64,000 bases of DNA from Bradyrhizobium sp. LHD-71 (GTDB lineage Bacteria > Pseudomonadota > Alphaproteobacteria > Rhizobiales > Xanthobacteraceae). Positions 52,368 through 61,120 of this stretch are shown here, in pieces. The position numbers and the translations under genes were made by a program. Location: positions 124,001-188,000 of the forward strand of contig NZ_JAVIFX010000002.1 in assembly GCF_031157255.1 (NCBI RefSeq), written 5' to 3'. The first letter of the stretch is position 1. Each line of letters opens with the position of its first letter. The notes beneath the pieces are model-generated. The model worked only from the letters and a program-made list of their open reading frames with translations, searched no databases and was not told the origin of the DNA.

Positions 52368-53219
52368 TCATTCGCCACTCACCTGGTACGTCGCTTTCAA
52401 GGTCCTACGCTGGCCGGACAGCTCCGCAAACGTCTGCTGCTGCTCCAGCCACGCCTGATACTCGCCTTCTTCCTGGACGATGACCTTGCTTCGCATCTGC
52501 GCGTGCGCAATGCCGCAAAGCTCCGCGCAGAGCACGTCAAAGGATCCTGTCCGCGTGGGCGTGAACCAGAAGTAGGTGACCGCGCCGGGCACCATGTCCA
52601 TTTTGGCGCGGAATTCAGGCACATAGAAATTGTGGAGAACGTCGACGGAGCGCAGCAGCACCTTGATAGGTTTACCGATCGGCAGGTGGAGGTCGCCGCT
52701 TTCGATCACGACGTCATCCTGTCCTGCCGCATCGCCCGGATTCAATCCCAACGGGTTGTCGGAGCTGACGTTACGGACATCGGATGTGCCGAGCTTGCCG
52801 TCCTTTCCTGGAAGGCGGTAGCTCCAGCGCCATTGCTGTCCCATGACTTCGATCTGCGACGCATCTGCCGGCACCGTGACGAACTGGTGCCAGACGACCA
52901 GACCCGGCGCCAGCATCGCTGCGACGCCGACCGCCGTGCCGACCGTCAGCCACCATTCGAGCCTCTTGTTCTCCGGCTCGTAAGCGGCCTTGCGTCCCTC
53001 CTTGTGGTGAAAGCGGAAGACGCAATAGGCCATGAACGCGACGACCGCGACAAAGACGGCGCCGGTGATCCAGAACGTCAGGGAGATGGTATCGTCAATG
53101 TAGCCCCAGTTCGACGCAATAGGCGTCCACCACCACGGGCTCAGCAGGTGAAACAACACCGAGCCGATCGCGACCAAAAGCAGTATGAGCGCTACCACCA
53201 TCCCCCATTCATCCTTCAT
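52368..53219 (-). CDS. Cytochrome c oxidase subunit II
   Basis: 283 residues. Two N-terminal membrane helices (about 6-26 and 45-68), then a periplasmic cupredoxin domain. The CuA site is complete: H196, C231, E233, C235, H239 and M242 (CAELCGIAHAQM). No CxxCH, so no fused cytochrome c. The start MKDEWGMVVALILLL lacks a classical lipoprotein signal. First gene of the oxidase operon. Confidence 0.96.
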   Translation of the reverse strand: MKDEWGMVVALILLLVAIGSVLFHLLSPWWWTPIASNWGYIDDTISLTFWITGAVFVAVVAFMAYCVFRFHHKEGRKAAYEPENKRLEWWLTVGTAVGVAAMLAPGLVVWHQFVTVPADASQIEVMGQQWRWSYRLPGKDGKLGTSDVRNVSSDNPLGLNPGDAAGQDDVVIESGDLHLPIGKPIKVLLRSVDVLHNFYVPEFRAKMDMVPGAVTYFWFTPTRTGSFDVLCAELCGIAHAQMRSKVIVQEEGEYQAWLEQQQTFAELSGQRRTLKATYQVSGE

Positions 53220-53483
53220 CGAAGGCAGCGAACAAAAGGGCGGAAACTGCGCCTGTCCCGATGACCGATTTCAAGTCGCTTCGTGGCGCCTATCTCGCGT
53301 ATGCACCGGCTGCAAGATCAAAGCAGGATACGGAGCGCAAAATCAGACCACCACCTCATCGGGCCAGGAGGTCTTTACAACTTGAGGATGATACGGACCG
53401 GGCTCAGCGTCAATGGCGGATCAGGCGCGCGTGATGCAGCGCATCAAGGCGCTTGTGCAGGCGCACAATGATGATTCCATCGG
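53220..53483. other. Gap between oxidase and antiporter operons
   Basis: 264 bases with no gene. Promoter of the oxidase operon is expected here; no clear FNR or sigma-54 site was found. Confidence 0.4.
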
Positions 53484-55166
53484 TCAGAGGTAGAACAGAG
53501 CCAGGTAGATCACCAGCATGATTGCGGCCCAGAATGCCATGGCACCGGTCGGCAAGCTTCGAGCAAGAATGCCCTCTGGACCGTGATAGTAGCGAGCTGC
53601 CCTCCCGACTGCGCTGGCACCACCGGTCGTCCAAGTAGCAATGCCGCTCCAGCCGCGCCCGGCGAGCCGGTCAAAGCTTTTCGCAAGGCTGACCCCTGCC
53701 CGCCGGTAGAGCCAGTCCACGTCAAGCGTGATGGTCAGTGTCCGCTTGAGCAGGTTCAGCATCAGGAAGAAGGCCAGGCCCGAGAACAGCAGGAGCTGCA
53801 GATAAAAGACGACGTGGCTCGCCGTATAGGGAATGTAGTCGACCCCGAACGGCAGCAGTGCGTAGAGCGCTTGTGGTGCCACGCCGATGCCGATGCAGAG
53901 AACCGCGAAGAACGCCATCGCCATCCGCATGTTCCACGGTGGCTCGGCGGGCCGCAGACCCGAGTCCTTCTGGAAGAACACGAACCAGGGAAACTTGATG
54001 CCCGCGTGCAGAAAGACGCCGGCGGAGGCCGCCGCCAGAAGATACCAGACAACCGCCAGATGCTCCTTTCCTGCAGCCTCCGATATCATCGATTTCGACA
54101 CGAAGCCCGATGTGAGCGGGAAGGACGAGATCGAGAGCGCACCGACAATGCCGCAGATGGCCGTAAACGGCATCGTTCTGAAAAGCCCTCCAAGATCGGT
54201 GCATTTGCGCCTCTCGGTCATGTAGAGAACCGAGCCCGCCGACATCAGCAGCAACGCCTTGTAGATGATGTGCGTGAATGCGTGCGCGGCGGCGCCATTG
54301 AGCGCCATCTCCGTACCAATGCCGATACCCACGACCATGAACCCGACCTGGTTGACGATCGAATAGGCAAGTATTCGGCGCATGTCGTTCTCGAGGATCG
54401 CATAGATGATCCCGTAAAACACCATGAACAGGCCGACGTAGATCAGCAGCTCCGTTCCCGGGAAGGTCCGCAGCAGCACAAAGACTGCCGTCTTCGTGGT
54501 GAACGCCGACAGAAACACCATCCCGCTCCATGAGCTTTCCGGATAGGCGTCCGGCAGCCAGGCAGAGAGCGGCCAGGCGCCCGCGTTGAGCAGGAAGGCC
54601 GCAAGGATTAAGCCGCGCGGAACGCTGTCGAGCGTCAGCTTGTCGAATGCGGTCGAACCCGTGCTTGCGATTTCGCCGACGATGCCGGCCATCAACAGCA
54701 CGCCGCCCAGAAGATGGATCGCTGCGTAGCGCAAACCAGCACCGTAAGCGGACGGTCCCACGCTCCAGATGATCAGGGTGGAGGCGATCGCCATCAGTTC
54801 CCAGAAGATGAAGACCGTCAGCCAGTCGCCTGCGAAGGTCACGCCGATAGCAGCACCGGCGTAGCAGAAGGCCGCGGCAAGTTCGATCACGCGGCGCTGG
54901 TTGAGTGCGAACAGCCCGCCGGCGAACGCCATGATGGCAAAAACGGTCGCGAACAACCGCGACAGCGCATCGCCCTTCACGAGCACGAGCTCGTAGCCGA
55001 GATAGGCATGCCGAGCCGCGACTCCGTCCGGAACCTGCCAGATGAGATAGAGCGTCAGGAGCGGCGCCAGCAGGAGCAGCGTTGGACGCAGCCGTCCGGA
55101 CAGCATCGGCAGCAGTATCCCGGCCGCAATCAGCACCAGGGCGGGAGGCAGCGCGCTAGCTGTCAT
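53484..55166 (-). CDS. MrpD/NuoN-type antiporter subunit (third)
   Basis: 560 residues from ATG 55166 (MTASALPPALVLIAAG), overlapping the previous small gene by 11 bases. About 14 helices with the proton-pumping family core: FIFWELMAIASTLIIWS (about 133-149), LNAGAWPLSAWLPDAYPESS (about 208-227), and AHAFTHIIYKALLLMSAGSVLY (about 310-331), i.e. the conserved lysines and glutamate. Belongs to the MrpA/D/NuoL/M/N family. The longest of the three D-like subunits in the operon and its last gene. Confidence 0.9.
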   Translation of the reverse strand: MTASALPPALVLIAAGILLPMLSGRLRPTLLLLAPLLTLYLIWQVPDGVAARHAYLGYELVLVKGDALSRLFATVFAIMAFAGGLFALNQRRVIELAAAFCYAGAAIGVTFAGDWLTVFIFWELMAIASTLIIWSVGPSAYGAGLRYAAIHLLGGVLLMAGIVGEIASTGSTAFDKLTLDSVPRGLILAAFLLNAGAWPLSAWLPDAYPESSWSGMVFLSAFTTKTAVFVLLRTFPGTELLIYVGLFMVFYGIIYAILENDMRRILAYSIVNQVGFMVVGIGIGTEMALNGAAAHAFTHIIYKALLLMSAGSVLYMTERRKCTDLGGLFRTMPFTAICGIVGALSISSFPLTSGFVSKSMISEAAGKEHLAVVWYLLAAASAGVFLHAGIKFPWFVFFQKDSGLRPAEPPWNMRMAMAFFAVLCIGIGVAPQALYALLPFGVDYIPYTASHVVFYLQLLLFSGLAFFLMLNLLKRTLTITLDVDWLYRRAGVSLAKSFDRLAGRGWSGIATWTTGGASAVGRAARYYHGPEGILARSLPTGAMAFWAAIMLVIYLALFYL

Positions 55167-55395
55167 AGTAGGTGTCCGGACGCTTGAGCATCCAGCCAAG
55201 CGCCTTTGCCGCGAGGATCAGCAGGACGCAGCTTGCAAAGCCGAACCACGCGCCGAAACCGAAGGTGCCGTCGAGCCCGAAATAGGGATGATGATGCACC
55301 ACCAGATCCATCAACACCGTGCCGGCCAGAGCGATCGCAAAGACGATCCAAAGCAGGCGGATGGTGCTATCCCGCGTCAGCCAGTGATCATCCAT
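55156..55395 (-). CDS. Small membrane protein of the Mrp operon
   Basis: 79 residues, two hydrophobic helices (about 12-34 and 45-66) with FAIALAGTVLMDLVVHHHPYFG between. It lies between two D-like subunit genes, 3 bases after one and overlapping the next, so it must be part of the operon. No match to MrpA-G subunits by eye; similar small proteins occur in this type of operon in related genomes. Confidence 0.75.
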   Translation of the reverse strand: MDDHWLTRDSTIRLLWIVFAIALAGTVLMDLVVHHHPYFGLDGTFGFGAWFGFASCVLLILAAKALGWMLKRPDTYYDS

Positions 55396-55398
55396 GGC

Positions 55399-56877
55399 TC
55401 AGCGCTCCATCATCATCGTTGCCAACGCGTATGGCACGTTCGGCATCAGGAAGAGAAGAATAGTCCCTGCGGCGGTGACCGTCAGCGCCAGCACGATCGG
55501 CCATGGCGCTTCGCCATGCGCAGGAGCATCATGATGCTTGCCGACGTGCGGTTCCCGGAAGAACGCGCGATAGACGATCGGCAGGAAGTAGCCGGCATTC
55601 AGGATCGTGCTGACGATGATGATGGCGACGGCGATCCAGTTACCGGTCTGCATCGCTCCGCTCAGGATGAACCACTTGCTGACGAATCCCACGGCCGGCG
55701 GGATTCCGATCATGCTGATTGCGCCGATTGCAAAGGCGCCCATGGTCCACGGCATCCGCCTGCCGATACCGTCGAGCTGGCTGACTTCCGTCAGATGCGA
55801 GGCCGTGTGAATCGAGCCGGCCGCGAAGAACAACGTAATTTTGCTGACCGCGTGTGCAGCGATGTGTATCGCAGCGCCGATGAGCGAGATCGGCGCCAGG
55901 ATCGCCGCCCCCAGAATTACGTAGGACAGCTGCGAGACGGTGGAATAGGCCAGCCGGCGCTTCAGGTTGTCCTGTCGCAGCGCCACCAGCGATGCGGCAA
56001 TGATCGTCGTTCCGGCGGCCAGCGTGAGCCAGAGCGATTGCCCTGCCGCACTCAGCGCCTCGACGCCGAAGATCATCACGACGACTTTCAGGATCGAAAA
56101 GACCCCGGCCTTCACCACCGCGACCGCATGCAGCAGCGCACTGACCGGTGTCGGCGCGACCATCGCCGCCGGCAGCCAGAAGTGAAATGGCATGACGGCG
56201 GCCTTGCCAATGCCGAAGACAAACATCGCCAGCAGCAGCGCGATGATCCCGGCGCCTACCTTGCCGCCAAGGATTCCGCCGGGGGTAAAATCAAGCGTGC
56301 CCGCAAGCGCATACGTGCCGATCAGCGCCGGAAGGAACAGGACCAGCGACGTGCCGAGCAACAACACGAGGTAAAGGCGGCCGGCGCGGATGGCCTCCTC
56401 ATTGCCCTTGTGAATGACCAACGGATAGGTCGACAGCGTCAGCGCCTCATAGAACAGGAACAGGGTGAACAGGTTCTTCGAAAGCGCAATGCCGATGGCG
56501 CTGCCGATGGCGACCGCAAAGCAGACGTAGAAACCGGTCTGCCGCGGCTCGTCGTTGGCGCGCATGTATCCGATCGAATAGATCGAATTAACGATCCACA
56601 GGGACGAGGCGACCAGCGCGAACAGCATCCCCAACGGTTCAGCCTTGAAGGCAAGGGCAAGGCCCGGCGTCACGTTGATGATGTGCGCTTCCGGCCGCGC
56701 ACCACCGAGCACGGGGGTGAGCAAAGCACAGACGATGGCGAACAAGATGCCTGCGGTCGCGAGCGTCACTGCCTCCCGCAGATTGGGCACGGCGTGACAG
56801 AGCGGAATGATCACAGCGCCGATGAACGGCACCAGCACCGCGAGAAGCACCAGCGTCTCGGCTGAGGGAGCCGTCAT
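55399..56877 (-). CDS. MrpD/NuoN-type antiporter subunit (second)
   Basis: 492 residues from ATG 56877, which overlaps the stop of the upstream gene by one base (TGATG). Fourteen helices. The conserved proton-path sequence FLFYEALTLSTYPLVIH, FWLPAAMVAPTPVSALLHAVAVVKAGVFSILK and AHAVSKITLFFAAGSIH are present. Resembles MrpD/NuoM-like subunits. Confidence 0.92.
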   Translation of the reverse strand: MTAPSAETLVLLAVLVPFIGAVIIPLCHAVPNLREAVTLATAGILFAIVCALLTPVLGGARPEAHIINVTPGLALAFKAEPLGMLFALVASSLWIVNSIYSIGYMRANDEPRQTGFYVCFAVAIGSAIGIALSKNLFTLFLFYEALTLSTYPLVIHKGNEEAIRAGRLYLVLLLGTSLVLFLPALIGTYALAGTLDFTPGGILGGKVGAGIIALLLAMFVFGIGKAAVMPFHFWLPAAMVAPTPVSALLHAVAVVKAGVFSILKVVVMIFGVEALSAAGQSLWLTLAAGTTIIAASLVALRQDNLKRRLAYSTVSQLSYVILGAAILAPISLIGAAIHIAAHAVSKITLFFAAGSIHTASHLTEVSQLDGIGRRMPWTMGAFAIGAISMIGIPPAVGFVSKWFILSGAMQTGNWIAVAIIIVSTILNAGYFLPIVYRAFFREPHVGKHHDAPAHGEAPWPIVLALTVTAAGTILLFLMPNVPYALATMMMER

Positions 56878-58370
56878 CAACGCACCCCTCCGAGCAAAGC
56901 CTTGGCCACGGTGCTCGCCATGCCGGCGGTCCATTCAGTGTCGATGCCGAAATAGATCGTGGCCAAAGCCAGCACCAGCAGCGGCAGCAGCATCGACAGC
57001 GGCGGATCGCTCGCATCCGCGATCGCCGGCGACGGCTTGCGCAACCACGCCACTTCGAGGACGCGACCGACATAGAGCAACGCCAGCAGTGAGCTCGCCA
57101 TGATCGCGATCACGAGCGGCCACCACCCCCTCTCGATCGCGCCGATCGCCAGATACCATTTGGAGATGAATCCGGAGGTGCCCGGCGTGCCGACCAGGCC
57201 GAAGCCTGCGATCGTGAACGCCGTCATGGTTAGCGGCATCCTGCGGCCTATGCCTGCAAGGTCAGTCAGATTCATCGGGCAGGCACGATAGAAGACCGCG
57301 CCCACGGCAAGAAACAGTGCCGCCTTCATCAACGCGTGATTGACGATGTGAACGAGACCGCCGGTCAGTCCCGCCTGATTGGCGAGCGCAATGCCAAGCG
57401 TAATGTATCCGATCTGTGCAACCGACGAGTAAGCGAGCATCCGCTTCACGTTGCGCTCGAAAACCGCAACCGTCGACGCGATGAACATCGCCGCGACCGA
57501 AAGCGCCATGAGGATGTCCGACAGCGGTAGCGCACGGACGTCGATCGAGGCGCCGAAGACGGAGAACAAAAACCGGATCAGAAGATAGATGGCAACCTTG
57601 GTGGCCGTCGCGGCGAGGAAAGCGGTCGCCCAGGAGGGTGCGTAGGCATAGGCGTTCGGCAGCCAGGCATGCAGCGGAAACAAAGCCAGCTTGAGACTGA
57701 CGCCCACGGTCACGAAAGTGAGGGCTGCGATCACGGCCGGCGACTGGCCAGGCCACGCTTCAGCCAGGCGGACGGCCATATCGGCCATGTTGAGGGTGCC
57801 GGTGAGAAGATAGAGCAGGCCTACGCCAATGACGTAGAACGTCGCACCGATCGTCCCCATGATCAGATACTGGAAGGCGGCCACAAGCGCGCGCCGATCA
57901 GGTCCGAGCGCGATCAGCACGTAGGTCGACAGCGACGAGATCTCCAGGAAGACGAACGCGTTGAAGGCGTCGCCGGTGATCGCAATGCCGAGCAAGCCGG
58001 TCAGGCAAAGCAGGTACATGCAATAGAACCAGGCTCGCTGCGGCGCGGCGATCTCGAACGCGACGGAACGTCGCGCGAACGGCATGATCACTGCGCCGAC
58101 GACCGAGACGAGCACCAGCACGAAGCCGTTCAGGGCATCGACGCGATACTCAATGCCCCACGGCGGCTCCCAGCCGCCGAGATGATAGGAGATGGTCCCG
58201 CTCGAGAGCACCTGCCACAGCATGCAGACGGCGATGACGGGCATCAACCAGCTGACGACCAAAGCGAGCGCAAAAGCCGTCGTGCCGCGACGCATGAAGC
58301 CGGCAAGCAGCGCACCGATAAGGGGAATGACCACCTGCAGGGCCGGAAGGTGCGGCCAGACTGCCTTCAT
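56877..58370 (-). CDS. MrpD-type antiporter subunit (first)
   Basis: 497 residues. Fourteen helices; FVFLEISSLSTYVLIALG, FPLHAWLPNAYAYAPSWATAFLAATATKVAIY and NHALMKAALFLAVGAVFY, with the conserved E, K and K residues of the proton-translocating family. The best match of the three to MrpD/MnhD, and the one directly after MrpC, its usual position. Starts inside the MrpC stop (ATGA overlap). Confidence 0.94.
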   Translation of the reverse strand: MKAVWPHLPALQVVIPLIGALLAGFMRRGTTAFALALVVSWLMPVIAVCMLWQVLSSGTISYHLGGWEPPWGIEYRVDALNGFVLVLVSVVGAVIMPFARRSVAFEIAAPQRAWFYCMYLLCLTGLLGIAITGDAFNAFVFLEISSLSTYVLIALGPDRRALVAAFQYLIMGTIGATFYVIGVGLLYLLTGTLNMADMAVRLAEAWPGQSPAVIAALTFVTVGVSLKLALFPLHAWLPNAYAYAPSWATAFLAATATKVAIYLLIRFLFSVFGASIDVRALPLSDILMALSVAAMFIASTVAVFERNVKRMLAYSSVAQIGYITLGIALANQAGLTGGLVHIVNHALMKAALFLAVGAVFYRACPMNLTDLAGIGRRMPLTMTAFTIAGFGLVGTPGTSGFISKWYLAIGAIERGWWPLVIAIMASSLLALLYVGRVLEVAWLRKPSPAIADASDPPLSMLLPLLVLALATIYFGIDTEWTAGMASTVAKALLGGVR

Positions 58371-58732
58371 ACGTCACGGTCCTTCTCGACAATCTCCTCC
58401 TCCTCAACGGTGCCATAGGCCTCGTTGATGCGGACCACGAGCGCAAGTCCGAGCGCCAGCGTGGCGACACCGACGACGATGGCGGTCAGGATCAAGACGT
58501 GCGGAAGTGGATTCGAATAGACCGAAAACGCCGGATCGATGATTGGCGCCGTACCGCCGATGATCTTTCCCGGCTCGATGTAAAGAAGATAGACCGAGGT
58601 CTGGAAGATGGACAGCCCGATCAACTTCTTCACCATGTTGCCGCGGGCGATCACGATGTACAACCCGGCCATCATCAGGAAGATCGTGACGATGTAATTG
58701 TAGTGCTGCGCAAGATCGATCAGCGTCGCCAT
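58367..58732 (-). CDS. MrpC-like (NuoK-type) subunit
   Basis: 121 residues, three helices. NYIVTIFLMMAGLYIVIARGNMVKKLIGLSIFQTSVYLL and DPLPHVLILTAIVVGVA-like pattern (NPLPHVLILTAIVVGVATLALGLAL) match MrpC/MnhC. Overlaps MrpB stop by 1 base and the next gene by 4. Confidence 0.93.
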   Translation of the reverse strand: MATLIDLAQHYNYIVTIFLMMAGLYIVIARGNMVKKLIGLSIFQTSVYLLYIEPGKIIGGTAPIIDPAFSVYSNPLPHVLILTAIVVGVATLALGLALVVRINEAYGTVEEEEIVEKDRDV

Positions 58733-59148
58733 CAGCGGCCCCGCTCGACGAACGCATAGAAAATGGCCGTCATCGTGCCTGCGACCGTTACCAGGACGCC
58801 TGCTTCCACCAGAAAAATTCCAAGCTCATGGGCATGCACGGCGTCGTGCCCCAGCACCGAATAATCGAGAAAGTTCTTGCCAAGCAGAAGTCCTGCGACG
58901 CCGGTGCCGGCATAGATCAGCACGCCAAGGGGGATCATCCGCTGCACGACGGCCTGCGGCGCCATGCGTTGTGCTGCCTCGAGGCCGAACGTGATCGTCA
59001 GCAGGACGACGACGCCGGACGTGATGACGCCGGCCTGAAAGCCGCCGCCCGGTCCGTAGTCGCCGTGAAACTGCACGTAGAGTGCGAACAGCAGAATGAA
59101 TGGCAGGATCAGCTTGGTGCCGATCCGGAGAATGAGATCGAGACTCAT
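58732..59148 (-). CDS. MrpB-like subunit
   Basis: 138 residues from ATG 59148 (MSLDLILRIGTKLILPFIL); the frame continues upstream but that part is antisense-type. Four helices. HGDYGPGGGFQAGVITSG is the MrpB signature (GxxxPGGGFQ) in this membrane family. The start overlaps the stop of the DUF4040 gene. Confidence 0.93.
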   Translation of the reverse strand: MSLDLILRIGTKLILPFILLFALYVQFHGDYGPGGGFQAGVITSGVVVLLTITFGLEAAQRMAPQAVVQRMIPLGVLIYAGTGVAGLLLGKNFLDYSVLGHDAVHAHELGIFLVEAGVLVTVAGTMTAIFYAFVERGR

Positions 59149-59675
59149 TGCCCGTCGCCCCCCTCTTCGGTCCGCCCCCTGCGGCGCATGCCGCGCAGCA
59201 ACAGCATCACGCCAATGCCCGCCGTGAAGATGACGGTCGTCTCGCCGAGGGTGTCGTAGCCGCGATAGTCGGCCAGCACTGACGTGACGGCATTCGGAAC
59301 GCCGGTTTCCTTGATGGTGTCGGAAAGGTAGCGAGGCCCCACGTGCTTGTGAATGATCGCATCCGCCGTGCCGAAGGGTGGCAAGGCAAGCGTGCCCCAC
59401 ACCAGCAGGGCTCCGGTGCCGATGGCAACCACAAGCGGCAGCACCTTGGTGCGAAACGAGCGCATCTCGGTGGTGCTGATCAGATGCAGCGTCGCAAGCA
59501 GGATCACCGTCGAGATGCCCGCGCCGACCGAGGCTTCGGTCATGGCGACGTCGACCGCGTCGAGCACGATCAGCACACTCGCCATCAGGAAGCTGTAGAT
59601 CGTCGTCAGCACGACAACGCCGAACAGATGACGCTGCAAGACGATCGCGACAGTCACCACGGCAAGCATGGTCAA
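59145..59675 (-). CDS. DUF4040/MrpA C-terminal-like (MbhD-MbhE-like) subunit
   Basis: 176 residues from TTG 59675. About four to five helices: FGVVVLTTIYSFLMASVLIVLDAVDVAMTEASVG contains the DUF4040 core, followed by a MbhE-like part (GVPNAVTSVLADYRGYDTLGETTVIFTAG), which is found at the C-terminus of MrpA. Thus the C-terminal region of MrpA exists as a separate protein here. In the same frame upstream, IEVLINATLLTML is protein-like and would start at ATA 59702, overlapping the MrpG stop (ATAG); the true start may be ATA there rather than TTG 59675. Confidence 0.9.
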   Translation of the reverse strand: MTMLAVVTVAIVLQRHLFGVVVLTTIYSFLMASVLIVLDAVDVAMTEASVGAGISTVILLATLHLISTTEMRSFRTKVLPLVVAIGTGALLVWGTLALPPFGTADAIIHKHVGPRYLSDTIKETGVPNAVTSVLADYRGYDTLGETTVIFTAGIGVMLLLRGMRRRGRTEEGGDGQ

Positions 59676-59698
59676 CAGCGTCGCGTTGATGAGGACTT

Positions 59699-60055
59699 CT
59701 ATGACCGCCTCCCCTCGGTTTGCTCGGCGGCCGCGCGATCGGCCCTGCGGTCGGCATCAAGCATCGGCGCGATGCCGTCCTGGAGACAGGCCTGCGCAAG
59801 CGCGTGCGTCACCACGGGTCCGGTAAAAACGAACAAGGCGAGCAGGAACAGCAGCTTCAGGGTGATGAGGCTGAGGCCAGCCTGCAGCGCCATGCCGAGT
59901 ACAAGGAAGCCGACGCCGAGCGTGTCGATGACGCTTGCCGCATGCATGCGGGTGAAGACCTCAGGCATGCGGACGAGGCCGACAGCCCCGACGACCACGA
60001 AGAATGAACCGAGCAGGATGCACACCCAGCTTGCAAGATCCAGGGCGAACGTCAT
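59699..60055 (-). CDS. MrpG-like subunit
   Basis: 118 residues, three helices. VCILLGSFFVVVGAVGLVRMPEVFTRMHAASVIDTLG is the MrpG/MnhG signature (RxPDxxxRxHAxS). Overlaps the MrpF gene by four bases and the putative ATA start of the next gene. Confidence 0.94.
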   Translation of the reverse strand: MTFALDLASWVCILLGSFFVVVGAVGLVRMPEVFTRMHAASVIDTLGVGFLVLGMALQAGLSLITLKLLFLLALFVFTGPVVTHALAQACLQDGIAPMLDADRRADRAAAEQTEGRRS

Positions 60056-60333
60056 GAGCCGCGCTCCGTGTCGGCCCGGTGCGCAAGATCGCCGTGTCGG
60101 AAGAACTTCAGAACCGCGAGCGTGCCAATGAGATTGAGCAGGCCGTAGGTCAGCCCGATGTCGAGGAACTCCGGTCGGCCCGTCAGGAAGCCGAACACGG
60201 CGAGCAACATGATCGCAAGCGTGCCGACGGTGTTGCCGGCAAGCACCCGGTCAAAGATCGTCGGACCCAGGATGGCGCGCGCGATCGCCAGCGCCAGAGC
60301 GACAAGGATGGCGGCGGCGGCGACGGCGAACAT
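60052..60333 (-). CDS. MrpF-like subunit
   Basis: 93 residues, three helices. ARAILGPTIFDRVLAGNTVGTLAIMLLAV is the MrpF signature (GPxxxDRxxAxN). Overlaps MrpE stop by one base. Confidence 0.94.
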   Translation of the reverse strand: MFAVAAAAILVALALAIARAILGPTIFDRVLAGNTVGTLAIMLLAVFGFLTGRPEFLDIGLTYGLLNLIGTLAVLKFFRHGDLAHRADTERGS

Positions 60334-60806
60334 CAGGCCGAGCCTTCGAACCGGCTGACCCGACGGTCCATGCCGCCCGCTTCGAGATCGAGGGCGCCTT
60401 CAGTAACCAGCGCATGCACGGTGAGCTTGTCACCGTCTGCGGCAACCGTGATCGTGCCGGGCGTCAGCGTAATCGAGTTCGCGTAGGTGGCCCTGCCGAC
60501 CGTGGTCCGCTGAGTGGCCGTGACGACGGTCATGGTCGGAGAAATCGGCAGGCGCGGGTGCAGGATGATCTTCGTCACGGCCCACGCCGACTTGCCGATC
60601 TCGACTGCGAGCCAGGGCAGATAGGTTATCGCACCGCGGAAGAGTTCGATCGGATGCCCCTCCTCATCCGCGGTCCGCATCCGGATCGCGGCCAGCAGGC
60701 ACAGGACCGAGCAAACCAGTCCGGCGACAACGAGCATCGGGGTGTAGTGGCCGGACAGAACCAGCCAGAACAGGTACAGAAACGCTGTCAGACTAACGTA
60801 TCGCAT
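60333..60806 (-). CDS. MrpE-like subunit
   Basis: 157 residues. Two N-terminal helices and a soluble tail with AITYLPWLAVEIGKSAWAVTKIILHP and NSITLTPGTITV, the MrpE/MbhA signature. First gene of the ten-gene operon; its promoter should lie in 60807-61000. Confidence 0.94.
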   Translation of the reverse strand: MRYVSLTAFLYLFWLVLSGHYTPMLVVAGLVCSVLCLLAAIRMRTADEEGHPIELFRGAITYLPWLAVEIGKSAWAVTKIILHPRLPISPTMTVVTATQRTTVGRATYANSITLTPGTITVAADGDKLTVHALVTEGALDLEAGGMDRRVSRFEGSA

Positions 60807-61062
60807 GCGCCCTCATACGCCATCTCGGCCGGCCCTGTCGCGCAGCTGAGCCGTATCATGCTGCGACAATCCGCCGTGCTCCGCTGCGACACCCTTGCTC
60901 TTCGCGGCGGCTCTTTTGAAGCTTGCACAAATGAAGTTCGGTCTCAATGCGACCTGAGAAGTCAATTCGCCGTTTGCTCGGCAATGGGCTCAACACCGGA
61001 TTATCGGCCGAAGCCAGGAGGAACGTCTGAAAGAAGCCAGGAGGAACGTCTGAAACAAGACG
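60807..61062. other. Gap upstream of the Mrp operon with 23-bp tandem repeat
   Basis: No gene. Two perfect tandem copies of a 23-base unit (61010-61032 and 61033-61055; starts GAAGCCAGGAGGAACG) lie near the HU terminator. The promoter of the Mrp operon should also be here. Confidence 0.55.
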
Positions 61063-61098
61063 CTAAAATAAAGAAGGCCCCGACGAGGGGGCCTTCTT
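61063..61098 (-). terminator. Intrinsic terminator of the HU gene
   Basis: On the minus strand an 11-bp stem (61071-61081 with 61088-61098) ends in TTTATTTT. It is about 22 bases past the HU stop codon. Confidence 0.93.
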
Positions 61099-61120
61099 CT
61101 CTTCGTTACGCGCCGTCGTT

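Noticed and set aside
50654-52483. A 609-codon plus-strand open frame across coxI
   Set aside because: Antisense to subunit I; composition (Arg/His/Glu) is typical of antisense translation of membrane helices.
58732-59799. A 355-codon frame ending in MrpB
   Set aside because: Only the last 138 codons are MrpB; the remainder overlaps the DUF4040 and MrpG genes in another frame and is Arg/His-rich.
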